A program made the position numbers and the translations under genes. Positions 24,749-36,487 of a DNA stretch of 64,000 bases are shown in pieces. The notes below the pieces were generated by a model. That model had not been told where the DNA came from. It worked only from the letters and a program-made list of their open reading frames with translations, and did not search any database. Each line of letters starts with the position of its first letter. The first letter of the stretch is position 1. This DNA comes from Tanypteryx hageni (Eukaryota > Arthropoda > Insecta > Odonata > Petaluridae). The stretch is from NCBI GenBank assembly GCA_028673005.1, contig CM054117.1, positions 38,710,564 through 38,774,563 on the forward strand, read 5' to 3'.

Positions 24749-24997
24749 CAGTGATTTTCAAGTGCGGGCACCAAAAACTTTTAATGCAGCCACCAGTAAA
24801 ATTATATTTTAAATATATCAATAATTAATATGCAAACTGCTATGAATACTCGGACGCGATATATTTTAATAATTACTATTTGCTATTGTTATTATATCTT
24901 GTTAAACTTCTTAGGTGCCTTACGTAGAAAAACAAACATCATTTAGACCTTAAATTGAACAATGCGGCCACGACAAATTTTTCTCTAAGAAACACTA
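24749..24997. mobile_element. Degraded hAT-like MITE
   Basis: The left end CAGTGATTTTCAAGTGCGGG and the right end read inward TAGTGTTTCTTAGAG are both loosely of the CAGTGNTTCTCAA class. Flanking 8-mers ttctacgt and atctacac agree at only 5 of 8, so the boundaries are tentative. The interior is AT-rich. Confidence 0.4.
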
Positions 24998-25499
24998 ATC
25001 TACACTACTCAATTAAATAAACTAATTGAAACGTTAAAAAATCAATTAAAATTAAAATAAATACAAGATAAATTTTTAATATTAAATATATATCCATTAT
25101 TCTCAAAACCATCCGCCCCCTTGTATTCCATTTCAGTATGTCATATCCGGGCTTCCAACTTGAAAAGTAGAACCACGGATTGAATAAAAATGAAATAACC
25201 ACCATCCTTACATACCTCAAAGACATTAAATTTTATTTCAAACTAAATTTTCCTAAAACCGGCTACTCATGGCTGTGCAACAGTCATTTCAATGCTTTAA
25301 AATCATTTTTCGTAAAAAAAGAAACCGTCGTCAGCGGAGGTTTTCTTTTAAAGCCCCCCCCCCCGTTAGACAGTAAAGAATAATGGGAAGTAAATCTCAC
25401 GCCATATGTCTTTTTCAGACAGAATATTCTATACTGCGCGATTACGCGCGTGAGCGAAATCGGAAATTTTCTTTTTTTTCTCAAACACATCAGGAGCAC

Positions 25500-25800
25500 A
25501 ATTTTTCGTGAACACCAGTCACCTTTCTCTTTCACACTCGGCCTCTATCTCGCTTTTTTCCTTCACTCTCTTCCTCTCACTTTCTCCTTTCCTCTTACTT
25601 TCCTCGATGGGATGGGGATCCTTAAAGGCTAAGCAGATCTTAACTTCCCTCTTTGACAATGGGATTCGAGAGAGCGAGAGAGGAGGGGGGAGGGAGAGAG
25701 GAGGAGGGAAATAAAAAGGAGGGTTTGCGAGGGAAGGAAATGGGAGTTATGGGAGGAGGGAGGAGATGGAGATAATGACAGGAGGCGAGGGGAAAGGAGA
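25500..25800. repeat. Pyrimidine tract followed by purine tract
   Basis: About 120 bp of C/T-rich sequence (25508-25610) is followed, after a short mixed spacer, by about 150 bp of G/A-rich sequence (25660-25800). The halves are roughly complementary in composition, and frames through them are low-complexity artefacts. Confidence 0.6.
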
Positions 25801-27103
25801 ATGATGAAAAGTACGTCACGCACCCCTTCCTCGGAGCTTAAAGGGCTTGAGGCCCTCAAACTGAAGGCGCACGTGGCACCAAGAAAGAGACAGAGAGAGA
25901 GAAAGAGGCCTTTCAAAGATCACAGTGGATGGAGGAGGTCTTTGGAGTACTGGGAAAAACGGAACCATACTGCCTCTAAATAATCCGTTTACAAATATTT
26001 TCTAGCGGTCGAAAGAAAAATTACGCTTTTTTTAACCTTTACCATATTTAGGCATAGGAATATCGAGTTACGACTAATAAAATATCACAAAAACGTCGAA
26101 AAAGGCGATTTAAAATTTGACTGAAGAATCGTTTAATTTCACCCCTCATTGGCCCGCCGTTATTCAACTTTCCTTATTTAATGTCATCGGTTTAAGGGGT
26201 TCCTTGGCTGGAAGAAAGAGGGTTGGTTAATCAAATGATATTTTAATTACAGGAATGAAGCGACCTGCGGCTGTTATTAAGTTGAAACTGGATGATGGCT
26301 CATCAAACCCAAACGAATGTAGTGGATTAAAAAGCATTTCCTAAGTTACGTCTTAAAATTTTAAGTTTCATTTTCCTCTGAAAATAGATTTCGTAGTATC
26401 CATTTATTAATGACAGTTTCTGTAGGGGGCGGACCCAGGAAAGAGATGGGTTAACTATGACAAAGCGAGATGATTTAAGTACATAATACTGATGACAGAA
26501 CTTTTTTGGAGATGAAACGGAACTTGTAAACCATAGGGAAGTTTCGCAACAATAGTTACAAATAACAAAATTTATTTGATTTAGTACGTAACAAAACGAT
26601 AATTTCAATTAAATACGAATCTAGATAGAATGAAGAAATTAATAAAATAAAATAATGGGTATAAACTTATTTATATTTTCTATTCTAATACAGTTAAAAT
26701 AAAAAATTAAACCTAAACTTAATTTGCCAACGGGTTAAGGAGGCAGGTGAAGATAGTGGGCCAGGTCTCTCGCGTTACGCAACTATATTTTACAGCCGAC
26801 CGCTTATATCCAATAGAAGTGGAAACAAGAGCGGGTGGCGTAATTTGGCACGCTTGGCACCCTTAACATCTTGTTATGCGCTTTTTACGTTTGGCACATA
26901 ACACCGCACTCAGCAAAGAAAACTAAAAAAGGAAAAGAGGCCAACGAAGAGTGACGGAAGGACGTCTTATTGCTGTGATTTTTTTAAAAGTCACATTTAT
27001 AATTTATTTAAGTTTTAATAAAGATTAAATGTTCCTTTAAGATAGATAAACACAAAAACAACACTACACTTAAAAAATCCGGAATTATATTGTTACTCTA
27101 TCT

Positions 27104-27145
27104 CCATCGCTGAAGAAGGGCATATGCCCGAAAAGCTTACGTGTT
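27104..27145 (+). ncRNA. Hammerhead-like motif A
   Basis: CTGAAGA (27110-27116), hairpin GGGCATATGCCC, then GAAA (27130-27133), a four-base loop and T-A (27138-27139). Only about two base pairs of stem I can form (CG before the core, CG after). This has the order of a minimal type I hammerhead of the kind reported in Penelope-like elements and retrozymes, but one unpaired A follows CTGAAGA and stem I is poor. Activity is doubtful. Confidence 0.25.
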
Positions 27146-27283
27146 TTTTTTGTGTGCGTGTTTTCTGTCTCTTCGACGCCCCCAGCAGCCTGCCAACTTG
27201 GTCCTCAACTTGGTAAGTGTCCGCTGGGCTTCCTTCAACACCTTGTTGCCACCCTCATCACTACCTTTTCTTTTCCTTAAGTT

Positions 27284-27319
<36 letters not shown>

Positions 27320-27323
27320 TATA
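27284..27323. repeat. (TA)n(CA)n microsatellite
   Basis: About 20 bp of TA repeats pass directly into CA repeats and end at the 3' terminus of a Helitron-like copy (27324). Confidence 0.95.
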
Positions 27324-27545
27324 CGAGTTGTTGGTGCTTGCATGCTGCAAGCGCTTAAACAATCACCATACGCCAACTTTTAAAATCGTAAATAAACCAA
27401 CCAGACAGCATTTGAACTACCCATTTAAATAAGAGTTTTCATTTTCTGCGAAATTAAGGTATCTATCCGGAATTTCAAAATTCTCGGGCTATCGGTTTGC
27501 GTCCAAGTTTTCGAATTTCAAGTTTCATGGCTCAGATAGCCCTTT
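27324..27545 (-). mobile_element. Helitron-like 3' region, degenerate terminus (copy B)
   Basis: On the minus strand the hairpin GCTTGCAGCATGCAAGC is followed by ACCAACAACTCG and TAT. The fully formed Helitrons at 38.3-40 kb end ACCAACTACTAG then TAT, so this is the same terminus with two substitutions. The body matches copy A (21965-22235). Similar AT-rich sequence with TTTCAGCTCTGTAGCATTTC continues to about 28250 and may be the rest of the element. Confidence 0.55.
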
Positions 27546-28249
27546 TTAAGGAATAACTATAATCATCATTAAGATATTAGCCTATATGTTACACTAAAAT
27601 TTATGTAAAATTATAATGTTTTGTGTACTATGATCATGGTGACATCATCCGCGCTTTTTAGTACGTATTCGGATAAAAAAGTTAATTTAAAATTATCGCG
27701 TCCTCATCATATGTATACGTCGTTGGCTGAAATCAAATGGATTGTAATGCAGTCTAAGCATAAAATCAATGCTCTTGTAGTATGGAAAATCAATTCCCAT
27801 TGAAATGCATTGGAGTCGTTGCTATGGTAGTTTATATTTTTCACTGTTGAAGACCGAAAATTTTTTCATAATTTTATGATTAAAATCCAATTTTTACGCA
27901 AATTCAGCATGGATTTGATTTTTGTCTTCAATAAAATGGCTACAAAAGCTGTGTGTGGAATTATTGAGTAAATAAATAAAAAACTTTCATTTTTTCACCC
28001 ACAGTACGGTGCATGTCTCAACTTTGTATTTTAATTGTAAGTAATTTAAAATGGAAATTTTATGTACCCCTACAGTTTTCAATGCTTTTCTTATGGGTGT
28101 TTAAAATTGGACTTTGCGGTCAAAAAAACCCCTTAAATATATCTTTTTTCAAAATTTTGGATTTCTTCCAGAGATTGCACCCAATGACCTATCTTCATGT
28201 CAAATTTCAGCTCTGTAGCATTTCTGGAAGTACCTTAGGTTTTATATGA

Positions 28250-28260
28250 TATATATATAT

Positions 28261-28310
<50 letters not shown>
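28250..28310. repeat. (TA)n microsatellite
   Basis: A TA-repeat tract with a single GG interruption near 28261, flanked by GGTATA and TATACC, so it can fold into a long hairpin. Confidence 0.95.
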
Positions 28311-28312
<2 letters not shown>

Positions 28313-31300
28313 ATAAATATTTTGAAGAATTTGTTTGTTTGCTTGTGCATTTATAACGCAACAACTACAGAACGTAGAAGTAAGATGAAGGTGCCATTTT
28401 AACCGCAATAAAAAGTTAAGCAAAATGGTAGGGGTTTTTAAAGCGATTTGAACTACATTTTCATTTTTAAAATGTTTTTCTCTTTTAATTTTTCCCATTT
28501 AAGTAACATGGGAATGAGCGTATTGTTGGATTAAAAATCTACTTCAAAATCGTTATAAACAATACCTAATCTAATACATATATTAAAGAGAATTCTGTCC
28601 TTCTTTCTGTGTTTCTGTGTTTGCACAGTTGCAGCACATTTTTCATTTGCATTTTAACATCACTTAGAATTGCGATGTGAATGCGGGACTTGCATCTAAC
28701 GACACCTAAAAGAACGTATATTAATTTTCAAGCCATCAATTTTCGAATACGCGTCGAATCTTTCCACAAATTCATTATAAACACGAAAATTTGGCAAAAT
28801 TTTAGACGAAAAAATTTCTTCACCAAGGGCGACGGCATTGTGGCTGATCTAGCATAATTATGTCTATATTTAAAAGCAATGACATGAAATTTGATATTGC
28901 ATTTGAAATCAATTATGAGAACTCTTCTTATATATTTTGAAAGCATTTTAATCGAATGATGGCTCAATTTGAACGATAGTTGTTTACTGCCGTGCCATTT
29001 CTAAGGTGTGGAAGAAATGCGAACGAATATGCGACCGCTAATATTTTAATTAGCTTTTTGCTTTGTTAACCTTGACGACGAATGAACTTAGTAAGTAGCT
29101 ATTTTTAATTCACACATTTTTATAATCACAATAATTGCACCGGCCATGCGTCAAATATCTTGCTTAATTATCGAAAGAAATTAATCATAATTATTGTTAA
29201 TATAGTAATTTGCTTTAAACTGCCCAATAAAATTTACAAACGAAAACATATTTTCAATGTACGCGTGAAGTATCTTCCTATTTGAAATGTTGAGTTGTCC
29301 ATTATTACAATGCATTGGAGTCGTTTCTGACAAAGTTTTTACGCTACGTGTTAATTTGTTTTAAATTTACATAAAACTTTTCACATAAATTTTCAATCTG
29401 TTTTTGTCCTTCATGATTTTGTTTCATTGCAACCTCTTGATGAAATGTTGAAAAATCGGAAAAAATCGAATAAAAACAAAATATGATTGAGGAGAATGCA
29501 AGAGAGAAATGGAGAAAGAATGGAAAGTGCCTTAAATACACTTACCGCATACCCATCATATTGATGGGATTTTTTACTAATATTAACTAAAAGAAACAAT
29601 ATATACCTAATATAAACTAAAACGGGGAGAAAGAAACACTAAAGTTATTCAAAGAAGTGCAATAACAAAATCTATGAATTTGGCTAATTATTTCAAAAGG
29701 TAAATGGAAGACAATTTTAATGAGCAATTTTAAGTGCTTTCGTTCTCTAAATTTTTTTTTGTATTCTGCATATACTCTATACTTTGTAGACAGCGAAATA
29801 TGTTTTTCATTAACATTGAAAATGAATAAAGTGAAAGCCATCTCAGAAGGTAAAATAAGAAAACTTCTATAAAAATTCTTTAATTTGGACAAACATTTAT
29901 AATCGTTAACTCTTCCTCCCATGAACATCTATATGTACATTTTGGTTTCCGTTCAACTGAAAATTTGTATGCATCAATTAGATTATAATAACACTTTCCA
30001 TGTCATACCAACCCTTTTTATCGCCAAATTCGGTTTCAAAGTCCGGGAACTCATTTTGTTTCGTAGGTGTGACTTTAAAATATTCACGTGACAAATTAGA
30101 CCCACAAAATCAGCCTTTGCATGGGATAACGTATGGTTAAGCTAAATTTGAATATATTTTAAAATGTGTTTCCATCGGTTGCATCCCTAGAGCTTGCAAT
30201 TCCTGCCCAAGTTTGTAATGTTTTTTGAGATTTATGACCACATAATATCATACAGTTTCTTCCACTGGAACTTAATTTGAGTGAAATAACTATATTATAG
30301 AAGTGATTCCAACGATTGTTTATTATGATTATTTGATAAAAAATACAGTCGCCAAATTTTTCGATAAAGGATGAAGGAAGAATTTATTTATTTGGGCAAA
30401 AGATGAGGTTCAAAATTTCGGAAAGCCCAAGAATCCTAACGGTTTCAAAAAGCTGCCAAAGAATTGAAGTTTGAGAGTTCGGCGGCTCTTAAAGCCTAAC
30501 TAATTCCAAGCGTAGCTGTTTCCTTAATTATTTCAGTTAGTGTTATCCATCCACGTTATCCATAAATTCAATATGCATTTCTTATTATATTTTATCTTTA
30601 ATCCAGCGTCCTTGAGCCTATATTCATGTACTTAATTATTTCTGTTTATTTAATTTATTCATATCACGTTTCATTATCCCTAGATCATATTCAAATGCAT
30701 TCAATATTTATTACGCAAAATAGAATTTAAAAGCAATATTTTGCGCTAAAATATGGTCTGAGATCCGTGACGCTCAAGAATTCGTAATTTTCAGAAATCC
30801 GTGCACTATATGCAGATTTTTTGAGCTTTTGACTATACTTAAACTTCGCCAAGAAACATCAGGAGTAAAATCTTAGCTCAAACTATATTTCGTTCGGTCG
30901 GTAGAAATGACGCACAAAACGGATCAGCCTTAACTCCCTTCCTTCCCAACCACTCACACGACGGGTAACAAGAACGAAACTTCCCTCGTTACGAAAATCG
31001 CCCTCCGGCCTCTTTCATAACTCCATCCGGCCGACGCGTTGGGATGCTCCCCAACTCCCTTGAGGTGAGGACTTAAACCAAGGCTTTCGGGCTCAGTTGT
31101 TTATGCGGGGCGTGACGGCGATTTGGCAACGGTCGGATGGGAAGTTTAAAAACGGGAACGAGGGATCAAGATGAATAGAGGCGGAGGTGAGACGAAAAAA
31201 AAGAATAGCGCCGATGGTGCGAAATATTTCGCCCAAGGGTCGAATACGTCATCTATTCTTCCATCGCAACGAGATGGTTCAAAGAGAATTTTTTCCACGA

Positions 31301-31871
31301 AAGAACGCGTAAATACTATCGAGCCATTTATATGGTAAGAGAGCGGTTTAAAAGCGTACACTTTAAAAGCTCGTAAATTTAGACGCATTACAGGCAAGTG
31401 TTTTTTGAGTTGTCTAAGTTTAAGGATAGGGAGCATTTTGTAGGGAAAATTTAATAATAAGATCAGCAGATAATATAAACTTTGTGCCAACTTCCTTTTA
31501 AAGTTCACAAGTCAATGCACATTGACAGGTGTGTATAAATAATTACTGTAGTAATATTTTATAATTAATTTTAGAACCCGTGTAAGCCATGTCGCGTTGA
31601 GAAATTCCTAGAGCACACACGGTTGAGACATAGCCTTAAAGATGGTAACTACATAGAGTGAAAAGTTAAGAAAGTCAAACAATATGTAGAAGTGAACTCT
31701 ATTGTTTCCAAAGCTACTGAATAAATAATGCGTTGATTTTACCCTCCAAAAACTCAAGATATGGAGAAGTTTCCCTTTTAAGAGCAGACGAGGCGATAAA
31801 TAGGAAGATATATAAAAGATTTCAACAGAATTTTAGAGAAAGAGGTCGTCTAACGTAATTATGACAATATT

Positions 31872-32100
31872 TTGTTGTAGTGGTTATTATGTTCGCTTAG
31901 CACGCGGAAGGTCCCCGGTTCAATCCCGAGCGGGAGAAATATTTTTGCCGGCCTTTATAGAGGGTAGTTGTCGCCTCTGACTTCCAAAGTTCGAATTCTG
32001 CCAAAGGCATGGTGATGTGCTCATCTTTGTAATTGTTGATATGCTCAACGTAAAAAGCCGTTAAATACGTCTTGAGAACTAGTTAAAAATAAATAAAATA
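31872..32100 (+). mobile_element. tRNA-Val-like SINE
   Basis: The head resembles tRNA-Val: GTAGTGGTTATTATGTTCGC carries the A box, and GGTCCCCGGTTCAATCCCGA carries the variable loop and B box. The acceptor stem has decayed, and the anticodon position reads AGC rather than the usual AAC. A non-tRNA body follows (GTAGTTGTCGCCTCTGACTT, GCCGTTAAATACGTCTTGAG) with an A-rich AAATAAATAAAATA tail. It is a different SINE family from the copies at 18.3, 23.6 and 47.5 kb. Confidence 0.75.
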
Positions 32101-32729
32101 CAGAGCAGGTAACAAGACAAAAATGGCACGACACGATAGATCTCAATGATATAAAATACGTAAGCATAATGCACTACAATGTACTGATTAACAATTTAGG
32201 AAAAGGATACTCCGACATATAGATTACCAGATAAACTCTAGAAATGAAAACTTAAAAATGATAACGATTACAGGGGCTAAATACTTTTTTAATTAAATAC
32301 ATGTAAACACACTGTGCGGTGGATCATCGTTCCATTTGATGAAATAAAAAATATCATTTCAATTCAACTCAACTTTGTTTGCGTACTTTTAATTTCACTT
32401 TGTCTTTAAAATAATGACAACCATAGTGAAACGTTAATATCATAATGTAATAAGAAAATAGCAATGTATCCAATTAAATTTATTACATTCATGCTCGAAA
32501 AATATGTACATATTTTAGAAAATGTCAATAAATTGTTTAGACTCGGTGAAAAAATTTAGAAGTTCGAATGAAATCCTCCTAAATATAAATCATTACCATT
32601 TTCATATATTACAATAATAATATTGATTCTAACTTTTAATTCGTTATTTCGAATTATTATTTAATTCTTTGGGTGTATCAATTCATGAAACATTATTTTG
32701 AATGAGATTTCCGATGATATGTTCATTTA

Positions 32730-33500
32730 GGGTGTCCCAAAAGGAACATGTTAAAGACACTTAAGTAACTTTTTAAGTATTTGAGATAACAACAAAATTA
32801 AAAATTAAATATTTTCTGAAGGTCTCTAAGTTCCAATAATAATAAAATTAATATTATTACTAACAATACTTATTACTGTTTTCATGATGACATTATTGTT
32901 ATTGTTGCCTTAATTTTTTGAAGAACACACTGTCACCTGCAATTCGTACTTAAGAATGCTAAAAGTTTTTTTTATTCCACAATTGCAAGAAACTTCCGGC
33001 CTGTTAAAACGAGCAATTTTCCAGCAGGATGGAGCACTTCCACACTTTGCACGAATTTTTAGAACATTTTTAAACGACACCATTCCTGAGCGATGGATTG
33101 GTAGGGGAGTGCCTGAAAAATGGCATGTTCTCTCGTTTTAACCGCTCGGAACTTTTATCTTTAGGGCTTTTTGAAAATAAAAGTCTACCATGACAAACAA
33201 ATGGATTCAGAGAAACTAAAACTTCGAATCTGCGATGCTGTCCTAATCATTCCCATAGCTGGGTTGTAAAAGATGTTTTCAGAATTTGAACGTAAAATTA
33301 GATTGATTATAGCTAATGATGAAATGCATGTAGAAATTTGGTATCTAAATTAAATACAACTTACAAGCCTTAAGAAGATATATTATTTTTAATTTGGTTG
33401 TTACCCCAAACAATAAAAATATTATTCAACTGTCTTTATATAAGGATAAATAAATTATCCAACTTTCTTTTTGGTATATGTATTAATTTAAAGCACCCTG
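32730..33500 (+). mobile_element. Tc1/mariner-superfamily element, internally deleted
   Basis: It starts GGGTGTCCCAAAAGG after TA (32728-32729) and ends AAAGCACCC then TG before TA (33501-33502). The GGGTG...CACCC termini and TA duplication fit the Tc1/mariner superfamily. Inside is a decayed transposase fragment in the plus orientation. At 771 bp it lacks the N-terminal DNA-binding region. The right end is only about 110 bp from the NDRG exon at 33610. Confidence 0.7.
32956..33345 (+). pseudogene. Mariner-type transposase fragment
   Basis: Reads IFQQDGALPHFARIFRTFL then PERWIGRGVPE. The QQDGAxPH block carries the second catalytic Asp of the DDE domain. After a frameshift near 33140 the similarity resumes (GFLKIKVY, later VFSEFERKIR) with in-frame stops. 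The first Asp region and the helix-turn-helix domain are missing, so this is a dead fragment. It resembles insect transposases commonly annotated with DUF4817/DDE_3 domains. Confidence 0.8.
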
Positions 33501-33609
33501 TATATTTGACGCCGAATTCCACGTTTTTACTTCCTCTGGTTTCAACTCAAACACGAAAGAGGTGGAGGAATATCCAAAGAGGGAAAACTGCTAAGAATAA
33601 AGAACTGAC

Positions 33610-33660
33610 CTGTACGTAGACGCATAGCTGCCCACTTTTGTCCGTCTGCACAATGTGTTT
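33610..33660 (-). CDS. NDRG-family protein, exon upstream of the large intron
   Basis: A 51-nt exon (17 codons) on the minus strand. The acceptor CTCTCTTTTTACAG precedes it and the donor CAG then gtcagt follows. It encodes KHIVQTDKSGQLCVYVQ, entering and leaving in phase 0. NDRG proteins carry a short segment of the form (H)xVxTxxGxLxVxVQG just before the (T)xHDxGxN motif, which is exactly what the next exon (10208-10271) supplies. The length, phase and content agree with the two exons being consecutive. The protein start lies upstream (greater plus-strand coordinates); 46953-46982 is the only phase-compatible candidate I found. The Tc1/mariner relic ending at 33500 sits just inside the following intron. 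Confidence 0.88.
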
Positions 33661-34853
33661 CTGTAAAAAGAGAGAGGAAAAAACGATTAGAAATATATAA
33701 AATGTCATTATACTACAGCAAAAAATGTTTCGTATCGTGGGTAGTTTCATACAAAAATGAATGCATACTAAATCACTAATTGCAACGTAACCGCTTTTCT
33801 CAGAAAATAGTCTTCCAGGAAAGAAAACTAGTCTAATTTAAACAGTATTAAAATAGTATTAGAGTATTTTGGTTACGACATATAATGAATCCAAAAGAAG
33901 GGAATAAAAACTAACATCAATCGCAACCAGAAATCTGATTGCCTAATAATAGTAATGCAAAAGATGATATAATTAAATTGTCTATATAAACTCGAACGTT
34001 CAGAATTGACTTGCGCTAAAATGATTATTCAACTATTTAAATAGTTGGCATAAAACAAGTTAAAAGTAAAATTGACGATATTCTTCCTCGTTTTAATTAA
34101 TTTGTAATTATTTAAAACATAATGAAAATCTCTACAAGAAAACGAATTATATTACAAAGTCAAATGGTAAATTCGATAATATTTAGATCATTATTAAGGG
34201 TAAAACTTATCTGGAATTATTGACCAGACCTAACTAAAAATATATGTAAGACGCAATGCATACACGCACAAAAAATTAACGCTACATATGAACACAAACA
34301 GATGAATCAATTTGGTACAGTTTGACCATTTAATCTACGAGCAGAGATATCTAGGAGTTATCAGTAATAGAAATGGAAGAAGCCCTTCTATCATGCCACA
34401 TAGCCGCGACATTGATAAATACTTCCAGTCACGTAACGTCATCCATTAGATATTCAAGCAACGTACCTTATTCCAACGAACTGAACACTATCAAAGCACC
34501 TAGTCCAAACTCAATTAACTTCCACAGAGCTAAGTATAGGAGATAAGTTGAAAATCTAATAAGGCCAGGAAGGCATTATACTAATGCTCAATTTGTTTTC
34601 CCAATTATATTTGTCATCACGCAGGGAATGGAATGGAAAATGGCTTGAAAATTAAACTACGGTTACACATTCACTTTCAAAAAGGGAAACAATGTTTTTA
34701 GTAGAGGCTCCAACATTTTCAAGTATTTATGATATTTTTTTCACAAAATGAACCTTAAAATTTTACAATGCCAGATTAAAAATAATGCATGTTATTTAAA
34801 GTGGTCACAATTTTCGATATTTCTGTATTCCTTTCATTGTTTTTATTTTATAT

Positions 34854-35464
34854 CAGTGGTGGCCAAAGTGCGGCACGCGTACCACTTGTGGCATGCCAAG
34901 CTTTCCTTAGTGGCACTGAACAAAATTTGTGAATGTGTTAATAGTATTATGGAGGAAGAAAATGTGGAATGACAGTGTAGTGAATTATTTAAAAGAAAAG
35001 TCGTTTCCTCTACAACCCCACGAGCTTTACTGATTTTAACTAAACTGTAACGTTTTTGAGATTTCCTGAAAGAATTGTTTACAAGCTTTATCAGAAACAA
35101 ACCTCATAAAAAAGAAACAGTGTACTCGACCTACTGGTAACCACCTTAGACCTATTATAAGATCAGTAACTGTAAATTTGCAACCACAAATTTAAAAGTT
35201 TATTAAAATGAAGCAACTCAACGATCAATCGATAAATTAAACATTTAATTAACTGTAATTACAAATCCTATAGTATTAATAAAACAGAACACGCATTACA
35301 ATAACTATGATATGATATTTGAGAGAAATCCAATTTTTATAGTAGTTTTTATCACTATTGCATTTTCATGGAATCATAGTAATTTCTTTGGTTCACACAT
35401 GTGGCATGCCGATATCTTTTCTATTTGAGATTGGCACCACACAACACAAGTTTGGCCACTACTG
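34854..35464. mobile_element. hAT-like element (CAGTGGTGGCCAA type)
   Basis: The left end is CAGTGGTGGCCAAAGTG; the right end read inward is CAGTAGTGGCCAAACTTG. The flanking octamers ttttatat and ctttatat agree at 7 of 8. GTGGCATGCC occurs near both ends in inverted orientation. It is 611 bp with no transposase frame, hence non-autonomous. Confidence 0.75.
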
Positions 35465-36182
35465 CTTTATATGAAAGGCAAATAAATGGTAGTGGAGATT
35501 TTAAACACAAAGAAGTAAAAAAAATCCCCCCTATACCTTATAATAATAAAGGAATATAATATAACGTAAAATAAAATATAAATATGGAAATATATACAAA
35601 GAGGGGAAAAGTGTTCCACAAGGTTTGAATTCAATAAAACACTTTTATTCTATTATAATTTCAAATTTCATTACTCTCATCGTCTTTCTAACCTCAGTCT
35701 CAAACTTTTTATTGAAATTGCATACATTTTGCGGGCAAAACAAAATTTAAATGTATATAAAGGTTTTAAAAATCGATTTATTTTCTCATGTTGCAACACA
35801 GGTTATTATTGATAACACATTTCACATCTGATAAAATAAACCTCTAACCATGAAAAAAATTGGGGCGAGAATTTTCATTGTTTTCGTTGAATAAAAGGAA
35901 AAGTATATAAACAAATAAAGATCGTTACATTAGCTTTGATATTTAAAAAAATGATAATGCTCGACAGAAAAAGAGAGTAAAATTCATTCATAGTTTTAGG
36001 GATCATTTTAAGGTCGCACTACTGACATTTGACAAGAAGCGGAAAACAAAGGACTCGAGAATCTCTTTAAAATCCTCTGCATAATTGATGGATCTGATAA
36101 AGGTCCAAGAGGCGCAAGTAGTTGAGGCTTTGTTAAAGCAATAGCAGAACTTCTACTACGTATTGCCGTAGATTTCGGACTA

Positions 36183-36487
36183 AGATTTCGGTGAGTTACA
36201 ATTTCACGAGCAAAGTTATCGGATTTTCCCTACTGAATCTCGCAACTCACTTCTCGGGCACTTTTCCGATGAACTTTACTTCATCCCAAGATTCTCTCGA
36301 CGGATTGTTTTGTTCCATCGCTTTTCCTCGACTCATCTCTTTCAGGCTGTCACCGCGGAAAAATCTCCTCTCGACTTCCAAGCGTCCAGTCTTCGATCGC
36401 CTTTCCTGGAAACAGCTTCTTGCCCTTTTAAAATCTAATTCATCTTCCCTTTTTGTTTTGATTAGAATCCTCTCTCGCCTTCGCTAA
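36183..36487. other. GC-richer segment with open frames on both strands
   Basis: About 300 bp stands out by GC content from the AT-rich flanks. A plus-strand frame spans 36191-36487. On the minus strand an uninterrupted charged frame runs through and ends PSRESWDEVKFIGKVPE immediately before a gtgagt donor-like site near 36248. The donor would leave phase 2, incompatible with the NDRG exon at 33610. Neither frame resembles a known protein, so coding status is open. Confidence 0.25.

Larger units (their letters stand above)
10272..33609 (-). other. Large intron (about 23.3 kb) of the NDRG-family gene
   Basis: The intron runs from donor gtcagt (minus strand, at 33609) to the TTCAG acceptor at 10272. 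It is filled with mobile elements and simple repeats, listed separately. Long parts hold nothing I can identify: 10780-11900, 12460-13400, 13580-15100, 20300-21950, 22240-23300, 25800-27050, 28320-31870 and 32100-32720 are AT-rich sequence with no convincing exon, RNA gene or repeat boundary. An isolated donor-like site (acttac, 29541-29546) was examined and not accepted. Confidence 0.8.

Noticed and set aside
29540..29599. Possible 42-nt minus-strand exon (TTTTAG acceptor, gtaagtg donor)
   Set aside because: Located inside the large intron, with no family similarity in any frame and a weak acceptor. Splice-like pairs of this quality are expected by chance over 23 kb.
31872..31945. Functional tRNA-Val gene
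   Set aside because: The acceptor stem does not pair, the anticodon position reads AGC, and a SINE body with an A-rich tail follows, so it is a SINE head.
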